From assembly GCA_965370495.1 (NCBI GenBank), contig CBDUUV010000038.1, positions 1-21,209 of the forward strand: a stretch of DNA of 21,209 nucleotides, in the 5' to 3' direction. The DNA is from Krumholzibacterium sp965370495 (GTDB lineage: Bacteria; Krumholzibacteriota; Krumholzibacteriia; Krumholzibacteriales; Krumholzibacteriaceae). The notes below the pieces were generated by a model. It was not told the origin of the DNA. It ran no database searches and saw only the letters and a program-made list of their open reading frames with translations. Below are positions 1 to 6,707 of this stretch, piece after piece. Numbering within the stretch: the first letter of the stretch is position 1; the number at the start of each line of letters is the position of its first letter. A program made the translations under genes and the position numbers.

Positions 1-179
1 AACTTGGAAACTGTCTGGAATCCATCTCCTCTATACAGGGGCTCGATGAAACAAAAAAAATCATCGAGTTAATGATCGCCGAAAGGCAATCACGTACCGG
101 CAGCAACGAAATTGCGTCTCAAAAAAACAATGAGCCCACGGGAAAAGGTGACAGGCCAGTATTCATGCAGCCGATGTAG
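1..179 (+). CDS. 3' end of an unidentified protein (partial)
   Basis: Only one of the three forward frames is open from the left edge of the window. It begins at base 3 and runs 58 codons to a TAG at 177-179. The visible end reads as an amphipathic helix (ESISSIQGLDETKKIIELM) followed by a polar, probably disordered tail ending FMQPM. I do not recognise the family. It converges on the response regulator gene with about 30 bases between the two stops and no hairpin terminator there. It may be the end of a signalling protein, given its neighbour, but that is only a guess. The rest of the gene lies outside the window. Confidence 0.5.
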   Translation, partial: LGNCLESISSIQGLDETKKIIELMIAERQSRTGSNEIASQKNNEPTGKGDRPVFMQPM

Positions 180-210
180 CCCGGGGGAATTAAGACATGC
201 CAACATTATG

Positions 211-582
211 CTAAAGGACCGGCTTCAACAGTTTCGATATCTTTTTGAGTAGTTTCTCTGTATTGAAAGGTTTTCCCATCAGAGCATCCGCCTTCAGCGG
301 GCGCTCCAGACCTTCCCTCTTGATATCCCTGGCAGAAAGGATCAAAATCGGAATATCCTGCAGATCATCATCACCTTTCAATATATTGCAGATTTCATAG
401 CCATCGATCCCGGGCAATAAAAGATCCAGGATGATAAGGTTCGGAGCGAAACTGGAAACTTTTGATAACCCTTCCTTACCATCGAATGCGATATCTACTT
501 CATAACCGGCATGTTTCAATGTAAACTGCAATATTTTTGCAAGGTGGATTTCATCATCTATAATCAATATCCGGGAAATCAT
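211..582 (-). CDS. Stand-alone response regulator receiver domain protein (CheY-like)
   Basis: A single receiver domain of 123 residues with no output domain. All phosphorylation residues are visible: the acidic pair D9-D10 (IIDDE), the phospho-acceptor D53 (LIILDLLLPG), S83 (ILSARD) and K104 (MGKPF). The family accepts a phosphoryl group from a histidine kinase and passes the signal on by protein contact. The chosen ATG at 580-582 has GAGGG five bases upstream and gives the usual domain start (MISRILIIDDE). An in-frame ATG at 592-594 would add four residues but has no ribosome binding site. No histidine kinase is seen in the window, so the partner is unknown. The gene is convergent with the partial gene at the left edge. 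Confidence 0.9.
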   Translation of the reverse strand: MISRILIIDDEIHLAKILQFTLKHAGYEVDIAFDGKEGLSKVSSFAPNLIILDLLLPGIDGYEICNILKGDDDLQDIPILILSARDIKREGLERPLKADALMGKPFNTEKLLKKISKLLKPVL

Positions 583-640
583 CTCTACCCTCATTGAAAT
601 TAAGATTATCGAACCTGTCCAGCGTCATTTATTCCATGCA

Positions 641-653
641 CCTGTATTACAGG
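641..653. repeat. Perfect 13-bp palindrome, possible operator
   Basis: CCTGTA-T-TACAGG has six-base arms and a one-base centre. It lies just downstream of the sigma-54-like element on the minus strand, where that promoter's start point would fall. A palindrome this size is expected by chance a few times in 21 kb, so the position is the only argument for function. Confidence 0.25.
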
Positions 654-656
654 CTT

Positions 657-671
657 GCTATTAGTGTGCCA
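657..671 (-). promoter_or_regulatory. Sigma-54-like -24/-12 element upstream of the response regulator
   Basis: On the minus strand TGGCAC is followed by five bases and TAGC. This keeps the invariant GG and GC with 10 bases between them and differs from the consensus TGGCAC-N5-TTGC at one position. It would put the transcript start near 645, about 60 bases before the response regulator ATG. No enhancer-binding activator gene is present in the window, and a chance match is quite possible. Confidence 0.3.
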
Positions 672-814
672 GACGGATCATCCCGAACTACTTTACAGCC
701 TGAAACCGCAGCAGAAAATCATCCTTCCACCACATCCGATATAGCTTGCAGGCTTGATATTGATCATTCCGAAACGATTTGTTTCCACTTTGTTCAAGGA
801 AATCTTTTCACCCC

Positions 815-843
815 TCGACATAACCATTCATTTATGTTATACT
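815..843 (+). promoter_or_regulatory. Sigma-70-type promoter of the small exported protein gene
   Basis: TCGACA (-35, 5 of 6 to consensus) and TATACT (-10, 5 of 6) are separated by exactly 17 bases. The predicted start is near 850, giving a leader of about 77 bases before the ATG at 927. Confidence 0.6.
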
Positions 844-926
844 AACAAAGTACAGGGCAATTGATTGATAGTTTTTGCTCATTAAATAAATTAGCTCTTT
901 CTGGTAACCTGATGGGAGATAACAAC

Positions 927-1325
927 ATGAGCACACTTAGAATCAGGCTTCTTCCAGTTTTAACTGCTATTGCGATCCTGGCACTGATCAGTCAGTCAGC
1001 ATTTGGAGCAGCAGCATCGATCAAAAAAAGTGTGACGGTGATGGAAGACGGTAAATTTCTGGTCAAGATCAAAGTAACCGCATCCGGTTCGAATATCTAC
1101 GGATTGAAACTCATCGACCCCGAGGCTTCCATAATAAATGTCTATGCGCCTCGCGGCTGGTGTATCGTTACCGATGGTGAAGATTTCCTTGCAAGAACGT
1201 CGAACGTCCCGCTCAAGGCAGGCAGGACTGTCGAATTCATCATCCATTCGACCTCTGACAAAATTAACTATACATGGAGTGTTTTCAACCAGATGAAACA
1301 ACTTGGCAAACCCGGGATACTCTAG
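927..1325 (+). CDS. Small exported protein of unknown function
   Basis: A 132-residue protein with a clear signal peptide: basic start (MSTLRIR), hydrophobic core (VLTAIAILALI) and a likely cut after SAFG or in the Ala run at residues 28-30. The mature part of about 100 residues alternates polar and hydrophobic positions as a beta-sandwich would, and holds one cysteine (APRGWCIV). I do not recognise the family. The ATG at 927 is chosen because GGGAG sits eight bases upstream and the signal peptide starts there; the frame is open back to 861, but that extension is not hydrophobic and has no binding site. The gene has its own promoter and a strong terminator, so it is probably transcribed alone. 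Confidence 0.8.
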   Translation: MSTLRIRLLPVLTAIAILALISQSAFGAAASIKKSVTVMEDGKFLVKIKVTASGSNIYGLKLIDPEASIINVYAPRGWCIVTDGEDFLARTSNVPLKAGRTVEFIIHSTSDKINYTWSVFNQMKQLGKPGIL

Positions 1326-1346
1326 AACGTCCTGACAGCGCTTCGA

Positions 1347-1394
1347 GCCCGGGGTGATCATCAAACGTGAGGATGATCGTCCTGGGCATTTTTT
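1347..1394 (+). terminator. Rho-independent terminator
   Basis: A 16-bp stem (1347-1362 with 1372-1387) pairs completely if three G-U pairs are allowed. The loop is nine bases and the stem is followed by ATTTTTT. It lies 21 bases after the stop of the small exported protein gene and works only in the + direction. Confidence 0.9.
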
Positions 1395-1418
1395 ATACCT
1401 TGTACCCTGTGGCCGGGT

Positions 1419-2927
1419 TCAATCACTGGAATAGAGATATTTACCGATCTCTACATCACGCACAGGCTTATCAAATACATGCTTGATTTTGTATCGCAAT
1501 TCCCCGCTCCGATGGTCCAATTCATTTAGATCCAGGATCCTTTCTTCCGCCGGAACGTAGCCATCAGCCTCCTTCGTAACCCGAACGCGGGGAAGTGAAC
1601 CATACCTCTTGTTCAAATCCACGACTACGGCTGTCTCTCCTGATTCGAGAAACAGGAGACTGCCGATCGGGATATTTCCCATCATATGCAAAAAGATATC
1701 GAAATAATGGGGATGAAACTCTGAACCCCTTGTCCTCGCCATCATCTTGATAGCTTGATAGGGGCTTATCTGCTTACGGTATGCCCGTTTCGTAGTCAAC
1801 GCGTCATATGTATCCGCTATTCTCACAATTTCGCTTGCATCGAGGAGCTTTTCGTTTTCCCTTGCGGATGGATATCCGCTAAAATCATGCCGCATATGAT
1901 GCTGGTACGTGACTTGGCATATCAATTCGTCTATGCCCTCTTCTTTGAGAATCCTTGCGCCATCTGCGGGATGTTTCTTGATCAACTGCCATTCAGACGG
2001 AGACAGCCTGCCTCTTTTCAGAATAATTTTCTTTGGAACATAAATTTTGCCGATATCATGCATCAGGGCAGCAAGCCCTATCTTGCCCGCCTCGTCTTCC
2101 TCAAAACCTATATAGCGCGCAGCCGCCGCGGAGATCACGGCTACATTGACAGAGTGCTTGAATGTGTAATCATCATACGCCGTCAGCGACTTTAAAAGCA
2201 GTACTATCGAGTTATTTCTGTCTTCATTAGCGATAAGCTTGAGTAGCATCTTGCCGGCGCGTTTACCGTCTTTTGATTGTATTTTCTCGAGTTTTCCCAG
2301 AACATCACCGATAATGCGGCTGATTCCCGACTCTTTCTTTTTATTCCTGTCAGCAGGCATTTTCGATCTATTCAGAATATAATTTTTCTTTTCCTCCACA
2401 AAAACCCTTTTCTCCCCCTCCACAAGCCTGTGTCGTACTTTGATATGCCTGATTTGAGTCCAGGCTGTTGCCAGATCGAAACTCCTGTCGCCATTAAGCA
2501 CGCTGGAAGCGATCTCCATGAAAGCAAGCAGTTCCTCTTTCTTAAGGGATCTTTCAAATTCGATTTCTCCAATCGCCATTGCTTCTAAAGCTCTCTTGAG
2601 AAAGAAATGATGCCTGTTATTTGTCTTTTCGATGCTCAGTTCATAGTTCAAATAGCACAGCGAACCCCTTATTATCCTGAAAACCAGGCTTTTTTTGTGT
2701 CCAAGCATTTCCATGATAGAGAAATACGAATCTTCGAGGACGGAAAGGATCGATGGGTGCCCTGACGGATACAATTTGACCTGCAGCAGCAAATTTTCCA
2801 TTTTTTCGACTATCTCTGAAAACTGCCCTAATTCCCCAGGCAGGGTACAGGATACAGATGCTTTCATGTCGCCTCTTTCAGGGATCGTAGCTACACATTC
2901 CACCGCTTTTTTCGATGCAATTTTCAT
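1419..2927 (-). CDS. HD-GYP domain protein, probable cyclic-di-GMP phosphodiesterase
   Basis: 502 residues, no membrane segment. The first 230 or so form a helical region with no family I can name. The HD-GYP domain follows: HDIGK (H290, D291), a downstream KKHP, HHMRHDFSGYP (residues 343-353) and IADTYDALTTKRAYR. The family breaks down cyclic di-GMP using a metal centre held by these His and Asp residues. The usual HHExxDGxGYP signature is altered: Met replaces Glu and Phe replaces the first Gly, while H343, H344 and D348 are kept. About 100 residues after the domain could be a small beta-barrel. The start at 2927 is an ATG with GGAGG 11 bases upstream. An ATG at 2867 (AGAGG close by) would give 482 residues; the TTG at 2972 has no site. 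Confidence 0.85.
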   Translation of the reverse strand: MKIASKKAVECVATIPERGDMKASVSCTLPGELGQFSEIVEKMENLLLQVKLYPSGHPSILSVLEDSYFSIMEMLGHKKSLVFRIIRGSLCYLNYELSIEKTNNRHHFFLKRALEAMAIGEIEFERSLKKEELLAFMEIASSVLNGDRSFDLATAWTQIRHIKVRHRLVEGEKRVFVEEKKNYILNRSKMPADRNKKKESGISRIIGDVLGKLEKIQSKDGKRAGKMLLKLIANEDRNNSIVLLLKSLTAYDDYTFKHSVNVAVISAAAARYIGFEEDEAGKIGLAALMHDIGKIYVPKKIILKRGRLSPSEWQLIKKHPADGARILKEEGIDELICQVTYQHHMRHDFSGYPSARENEKLLDASEIVRIADTYDALTTKRAYRKQISPYQAIKMMARTRGSEFHPHYFDIFLHMMGNIPIGSLLFLESGETAVVVDLNKRYGSLPRVRVTKEADGYVPAEERILDLNELDHRSGELRYKIKHVFDKPVRDVEIGKYLYSSD

Positions 2928-2974
2928 TCCCCGGCAAACCTCCGAAAGCGATTGTTTGAAAAGTGTTATCAATA

Positions 2975-3002
2975 TTCTTGACCGGCAGGCCGGGCATATA
3001 AT
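2975..3002 (+). promoter_or_regulatory. Probable promoter of the GWxTD lipoprotein gene
   Basis: A perfect TATAAT at 2997-3002 is the likely -10 box. The -35 region is poor: TTCTTG at 2975-2980 with a 16-base spacer; TTGACC at 2978-2983 is too close. The predicted start is near 3009, giving a leader of about 40 bases. The -10 overlaps that of the divergent promoter. Confidence 0.4.
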
Positions 3003-3026
3003 ACATTTTCGTCAGATTGCTTACAA
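2998..3026 (-). promoter_or_regulatory. Probable promoter of the HD-GYP gene
   Basis: On the minus strand TTGTAA (3026-3021, 4 of 6 to consensus) and TATTAT (3003-2998, 5 of 6) are 17 bases apart. The predicted start is near 2991, about 65 bases before the ATG at 2927. The -10 shares its bases with the + strand TATAAT. Confidence 0.45.
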
Positions 3027-3050
3027 ACTTACGTTTAAATGGAGCTATCG

Positions 3051-5060
3051 ATGAAACGTTCCTACACGATCGCACTTTCTTTTCTTCTCCTGTGGATCTC
3101 ATGCACACCATATAAAAAAGTGGTTCTGGATGAAGATTTTATCGAGCCAATTGACACTATCGGGACTGAAGAAATCGAAAAGAGGATTTCTTCTCTCAGG
3201 AAAGAACTCGTTACAAAGTACAAAGACCCTGCCCTTCACAGGCACCTGGCAATATACTACAGGTTGCAGGGCACACCATATTCACGAGCCAGATCGATAG
3301 ATGAAATCGAAAAAGCCATTTCCCTGGATCAGGATGACCCAATCAATTATGTCGAAAGAGGAATGACGTTCTACGCGATGCAATTCACCGGAGAATCTCA
3401 GGCATCATTCAAAAAGGCTCTTGAACTCGACCCCGGTTGTTTTCACGCATGGCACCAGATGGCACGTATCGAAAAGGAGGAGTACCTGGAAAATATGTGC
3501 TTCACAAAACATTTAATAAAGGCACTCCGATACTACAAAAAAGCGTACAATCTCGACAACACGCATAAAGACACACTCTTCAACCTGGGATTTCTGCACC
3601 TCAGGCGAAATATGTACAAAACTGCAAGAAAATATGCTTCAGAAGCGATTAAGTATTACCCCGACACCGCACGGCATCATCTTCTCATGGGAAGCGTGCA
3701 GTTCAGGCTCGGGGAATTTCCCAGAGCTGAAAAAGAATTTAACAAGGCCCTCGAACTTATGAACGACGATGAAATTTCAGCATTCCTCGAAACAGCTCCT
3801 CTACTGCATCATGAAAAGCGTGATGATTATTTGACCTGGTCAGAACAGAAGAAAACCGAATGGAACCGGAAATTCTGGCTCAAAAATGACCCTACCATGA
3901 CCACAGAACTCAACGAAAGATTATTGTCGCATTATGAAAGGGTCTTCTTTGCCAGGGAACTGTTGACATTGAAAAGACTTGGTATCGATGGTACGGAAAG
4001 CGCGCGTGGACAGGCTCTCATAAGCTATGGCCTTCCGGATAAATTTCTTTATAGTCTTGGAGAGGGTCTTGACGGACCGTTTGTCGTATGGGAATACAGC
4101 AACGATGCGGCTAATTTCAGATTATATTTCCAGGATGAATTCCTGAACGGAAACTACCATATCCCCATAGATCCACGTTTCAGAATGCTTGCTGATATGA
4201 CTCAGAATCGATTCGATAATATACCCCAGGCGTATGAATACCCGGTAGTTGCCAGGCTCGCGCCGCTTCTGGTCCAGAGTGCACAGAAAAGAGGTATCGA
4301 AGGCAACACATCTATTGAATTTTCAGTCGCGATTTCTGACTCCACAATACATCCTGAAAAAGACAGTTTCAAGTTTGCTTTCGCGGTCTTCGACCATGAC
4401 TGGACCCGTATCGCACATAAAACTCAACCCATCAAAGCCGATACCCTTATAAAAATCAACAGGGCAAGTGGCACCTATTATGTATACAATTTTCATATTG
4501 ATATGCTGCCACGAATATTCGAATGTTCATTCGGCTTCGAATTCACTGGCGGCAAGCCTCTGCTCAGAGGCACATGGAAAGGCGATTTTGTGATCAGGGA
4601 TTTCGGAAGTGGTTCACTGAAAACAAGCAGCATTAGATTCGTTCTTATGGACAGAAACGGGTCCTGCACTGAAATACTGGACCCCATCCCATCTTACAGC
4701 ACTGGAAAAAACCTCTGCATTGCTTACGACATCTATAACCTTAAGCGTGGCAAAGACAATATCTCAAGATACAGAGTGACTTATTCCATAAAAGACCCAG
4801 TCTGCCCAGACTCCGAATTGGCAGGTCTTAGAAAAACACTTTCATGGATGAAACGAGGTATAATGGGCGGCGAAAATGCAAGCTCCCCATACATTTCAAG
4901 TTCTTTTGAACAAAGTATTAATGCTTCTGAAGTATCCGACATACTGCAGATAGATATTGGATCACTTGAACCAAAAAAATATCTTTTGCTCCTTACGGTC
5001 GAAGATAGAAACAACGGAGAAACATTAGAGGAAAACCATTCCTTCATCATCACGGAATAA
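3051..5060 (+). CDS. TPR and GWxTD-domain lipoprotein
   Basis: 669 residues. The start has a basic, hydrophobic signal ending LWISC-T, a slightly unusual lipobox, so the protein is probably attached to a membrane by Cys17. Residues about 50-240 form roughly five tetratricopeptide repeats (for example KKALELDPGCFHAW, KKAYNLDNTHKDTLFNLG). Residues about 265-390 match the GWxTD domain: FWLKNDP, a helix ending YERVFFARELL, then ALISYGLPDKF and VVWEYS. The namesake GWxTD itself is degenerate (GIDGTE). The last 270 residues are beta-rich. Such proteins occur in Bacteroidetes-related phyla; their exact job is not known. The ATG at 3051 has GGAG six bases upstream; the ATG at 3039 would overlap that site. 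The 3' end overlaps the convergent gene by 11 bases. Confidence 0.82.
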   Translation: MKRSYTIALSFLLLWISCTPYKKVVLDEDFIEPIDTIGTEEIEKRISSLRKELVTKYKDPALHRHLAIYYRLQGTPYSRARSIDEIEKAISLDQDDPINYVERGMTFYAMQFTGESQASFKKALELDPGCFHAWHQMARIEKEEYLENMCFTKHLIKALRYYKKAYNLDNTHKDTLFNLGFLHLRRNMYKTARKYASEAIKYYPDTARHHLLMGSVQFRLGEFPRAEKEFNKALELMNDDEISAFLETAPLLHHEKRDDYLTWSEQKKTEWNRKFWLKNDPTMTTELNERLLSHYERVFFARELLTLKRLGIDGTESARGQALISYGLPDKFLYSLGEGLDGPFVVWEYSNDAANFRLYFQDEFLNGNYHIPIDPRFRMLADMTQNRFDNIPQAYEYPVVARLAPLLVQSAQKRGIEGNTSIEFSVAISDSTIHPEKDSFKFAFAVFDHDWTRIAHKTQPIKADTLIKINRASGTYYVYNFHIDMLPRIFECSFGFEFTGGKPLLRGTWKGDFVIRDFGSGSLKTSSIRFVLMDRNGSCTEILDPIPSYSTGKNLCIAYDIYNLKRGKDNISRYRVTYSIKDPVCPDSELAGLRKTLSWMKRGIMGGENASSPYISSSFEQSINASEVSDILQIDIGSLEPKKYLLLLTVEDRNNGETLEENHSFIITE

Positions 5061-5436
5061 TCGGAAAGCCCACGCATAAGATCGGGATTTCCTTCCCGCC
5101 CCCCGTATCTTCAACCTCTTCTTCATCTGAGAAAAACAGTGTCATTATGAGATACACCGTAAAAGCAACAAAGATTGTCACTATCATAACCTCTTGGACC
5201 ATACCGATCTTTTTTTCCTCTTCAAGCTGAATCTCGGTCACCTCGATAGAATCAGCATATATTGTTACAAATGCGCTGTTTCTGTCGGGGGGAAAATCCG
5301 GAGAAGTGATGACCAGGTCTTCAAGTACCAGCATTTTTGAATTTTCAAAGATAGTTTCAGATGAGGCCTGTTGAGCGGAAACCAGTGTGCCCATGATAAA
5401 AAGGATGAATATCGTCTGGAACGGTTTCTTATTCAC
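5050..5436 (-). CDS. Small membrane protein of unknown function
   Basis: 128 residues, starting at a GTG that overlaps the end of the nitroreductase gene (GTGAATAA), with a purine-rich GAGAGG upstream. The first 18 residues look like a signal sequence (IFILFIMGTLVSA). A polar stretch with 'LEDLVITSPDFPPDRN' follows, then a second membrane segment (VMIVTIFVAFTVYLIMTLFF), an acidic run (SDEEEVED) and a short tail. The likely topology is a small extracytoplasmic domain anchored by the second segment with the acidic tail in the cytoplasm. The family is not recognised. Overlap with the nitroreductase implies coupled translation. Its last 11 bases overlap the end of the opposite-strand lipoprotein gene. 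Confidence 0.65.
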   Translation of the reverse strand: MNKKPFQTIFILFIMGTLVSAQQASSETIFENSKMLVLEDLVITSPDFPPDRNSAFVTIYADSIEVTEIQLEEEKKIGMVQEVMIVTIFVAFTVYLIMTLFFSDEEEVEDTGGGKEIPILCVGFPIIP

Positions 5437-5956
5437 ATCCCCCCCACCTCTCGTACATAACGATCTCTTCAAGAGTCTTTCGCGGTCTGACCACTTTTTT
5501 ATCCGAGGCATAACCAACAGGAGTAAGCGCAACTATCTTGACTTCCCCTGGAACACCAAGGATATCTCTTACTTCTTCCTCCTGGAATGCTCCTATCCAG
5601 CATGTCCCGAGCCCTTCCGCCTCGGCTGCGAGCATCAGGTGTTCCAGCGTAATACCGATATCAACCGGCAGGCTGTTCCAGTATCCACCCATTTTTTGAT
5701 AAGCTTCTTCTTCCCTTCCACATACTACTACCACGATCGGAGCCTCGGAGAGAAATTTCTGGTTTTTGCAGGCCGGAACCAGTTTCTGTTTCGTCTCTGC
5801 GTCCTTTACTACAATAAATATCCACGGTTGACCGTTTTTCCCCGAAGGAGCCAACCTCGCAGCATCCAGGATCCTGTTCAATTTTTCTTCTTCGACGGAA
5901 TCAGGTTTATACCCCCTGACACTGGTCCTCATCCTGATCGCTTCATATATATCCAA
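5429..5956 (-). CDS. Nitroreductase family FMN-dependent oxidoreductase
   Basis: 175 residues, the size of a compact nitroreductase. Typical features: an early helix with the RTSVRGY motif, 'LAPSGKNGQPW' (flavin phosphate region), and 'AEGLGTCWIGAF' before the C-terminal strand and 'PRKTLEEIV'. These enzymes use FMN and NAD(P)H to reduce nitro compounds, quinones or other electrophiles; the substrate cannot be read from sequence. The start is taken as TTG at 5954-5956, seven bases after GGAGG, giving MDIYEAIRMRTSVR, the usual family beginning. It lies one base after the pgsA stop, so translation is probably coupled. The longer ATG frame from 6031 would read inside pgsA and adds nothing family-like. 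Confidence 0.9.
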   Translation of the reverse strand: MDIYEAIRMRTSVRGYKPDSVEEEKLNRILDAARLAPSGKNGQPWIFIVVKDAETKQKLVPACKNQKFLSEAPIVVVVCGREEEAYQKMGGYWNSLPVDIGITLEHLMLAAEAEGLGTCWIGAFQEEEVRDILGVPGEVKIVALTPVGYASDKKVVRPRKTLEEIVMYERWGGCE

Positions 5957-5957
5957 T

Positions 5958-6581
5958 TCAAGCCCTCCCTGCAGAAGCCCTGAAAACCAATTGAAAGATT
6001 CTCTCGAGAATAGAGCGTTTCTTCCCGTCATGGCATTCCGGCAGTATATACCTGAGTCCGGAATCCACCGTAATGAACATAATAACAGCCATGACCGTAA
6101 ATATTATCCAGTTGCGCTCCGGCACTTTCCCAGGAAAGATAAATATATAGAAAAGCATCAGATCACCGGCAATAGACTGTAGGATAGTTTTGATTTTCCC
6201 AAGTTTGCTGGCCGGCATATAATCACCGAACCTTTTTCTGACAATAATGCGATAAACCGTTATCGCGATTTCACGCAGCAATATCACCGAAACGAAAAAA
6301 TAGAACCAGGACCAGGAAAAAACAATACTCAGCGAGATAAAGATCACGGACATAAGCACTTTATCGGCAAATGGGTCGAGATGTGCTCCAAGTTTGGTGA
6401 CCTGCTTGAACTTCCTGGCATACCAGCCATCAAAGTAATCCAGCATCGAAGCGATTATCAGCATCCATGCCGCCAGGGCCTGGTATTGATCATGTCTGAG
6501 TAAAAATATCGCAGCAACAGCCATCAATATTCTCATCATCGTGAGTACATTAGGAACTGTTATGTCCTTACAGGTCAACAT
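5958..6581 (-). CDS. pgsA: CDP-alcohol phosphatidyltransferase, probably phosphatidylglycerophosphate synthase
   Basis: 207 residues with several membrane segments. The complete CDP-alcohol phosphotransferase signature DxxDGxxARx8GxxxDxxxD is present as D48, D51-G52, A55-R56, G65, D69 and D73. PgsA joins CDP-diacylglycerol to glycerol-3-phosphate, the committed step to phosphatidylglycerol and cardiolipin, in the cytoplasmic membrane. The N-terminal 'TVPNVLTMMRIL' matches the PgsA beginning (NxxNxLTxxRI/L), which favours this over phosphatidylserine synthase. It is the first gene of a tight three-gene operon. The ATG at 6581 has only a weak upstream GAG; the better AGGAGG near 6612 is too far away to serve it. 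Confidence 0.88.
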   Translation of the reverse strand: MLTCKDITVPNVLTMMRILMAVAAIFLLRHDQYQALAAWMLIIASMLDYFDGWYARKFKQVTKLGAHLDPFADKVLMSVIFISLSIVFSWSWFYFFVSVILLREIAITVYRIIVRKRFGDYMPASKLGKIKTILQSIAGDLMLFYIFIFPGKVPERNWIIFTVMAVIMFITVDSGLRYILPECHDGKKRSILERIFQLVFRASAGRA

Positions 6582-6601
6582 CAGGCTCTTTCTTACTCGC
6601 C

Positions 6602-6630
6602 TTGCACTATCCTCCTGTAGATAATATACT
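6602..6630 (+). promoter_or_regulatory. Possible promoter of the TonB-type gene
   Basis: TTGCAC (3 of 6 to the -35 consensus) and TATACT (5 of 6 to the -10) are 17 bases apart. The predicted start, near 6637, lies between the two palindromes, so a protein bound there could block it. The weak -35 makes this tentative; TATAAC at 6661-6666 is an alternative -10. Confidence 0.3.
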
Positions 6631-6652
6631 ACAGTTGGTAGTATGATACTAC
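6615..6652. promoter_or_regulatory. Two adjacent operator-like palindromes between pgsA and the TonB-type gene
   Basis: The first is CTGTAG-N8-CTACAG at 6615-6634. The second is GTAGTAT-G-ATACTAC at 6638-6652, with perfect seven-base arms. Both have the form GTAG...ATACTAC and their centres are 20.5 bases apart, two helical turns, so a dimer on each would face the same side. They lie in a divergent promoter region. The regulator is not identifiable. Confidence 0.4.
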
Positions 6653-6707
6653 TAAAGTGCTATAACATGCAACAATTCAAAAACCGGAACCCGGTAGAAG
6701 CAAAAAA

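Larger units (their letters stand above)
583..926. other. Divergent intergenic region
   Basis: This stretch separates the response regulator (-) from the small exported protein (+). It holds a sigma-70-type promoter for the + gene, a sigma-54-like element for the - gene and a 13-bp palindrome, each listed separately. A + strand open frame at 594-845 has no convincing start signal, no family resemblance and ends on the + promoter, so I do not call it a gene. Confidence 0.6.

Noticed and set aside
594..845. 83-codon + strand open frame between the response regulator and the small exported protein
   Set aside because: No ribosome binding site, no hydrophobic or domain pattern, and it runs into the promoter at 815-843.
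996..1364. 122-codon minus-strand frame
   Set aside because: Antisense to the small exported protein gene and through its terminator; no start signal.
2928..2972. N-terminal extension of the HD-GYP gene from a TTG
   Set aside because: No binding site upstream of the TTG; the ATG at 2927 has GGAGG upstream and lies downstream of the predicted promoter.
5063..5092. Nine-base hairpin with one mismatch after the lipoprotein gene
   Set aside because: No T-run follows on the + strand, and it lies within the coding end of the opposite gene.
6596..6617. AGGAGG followed by GTG and a four-codon frame upstream of pgsA (minus strand)
   Set aside because: The spacing of three bases is too short for a usual start, and the tiny frame carries no attenuation signal.
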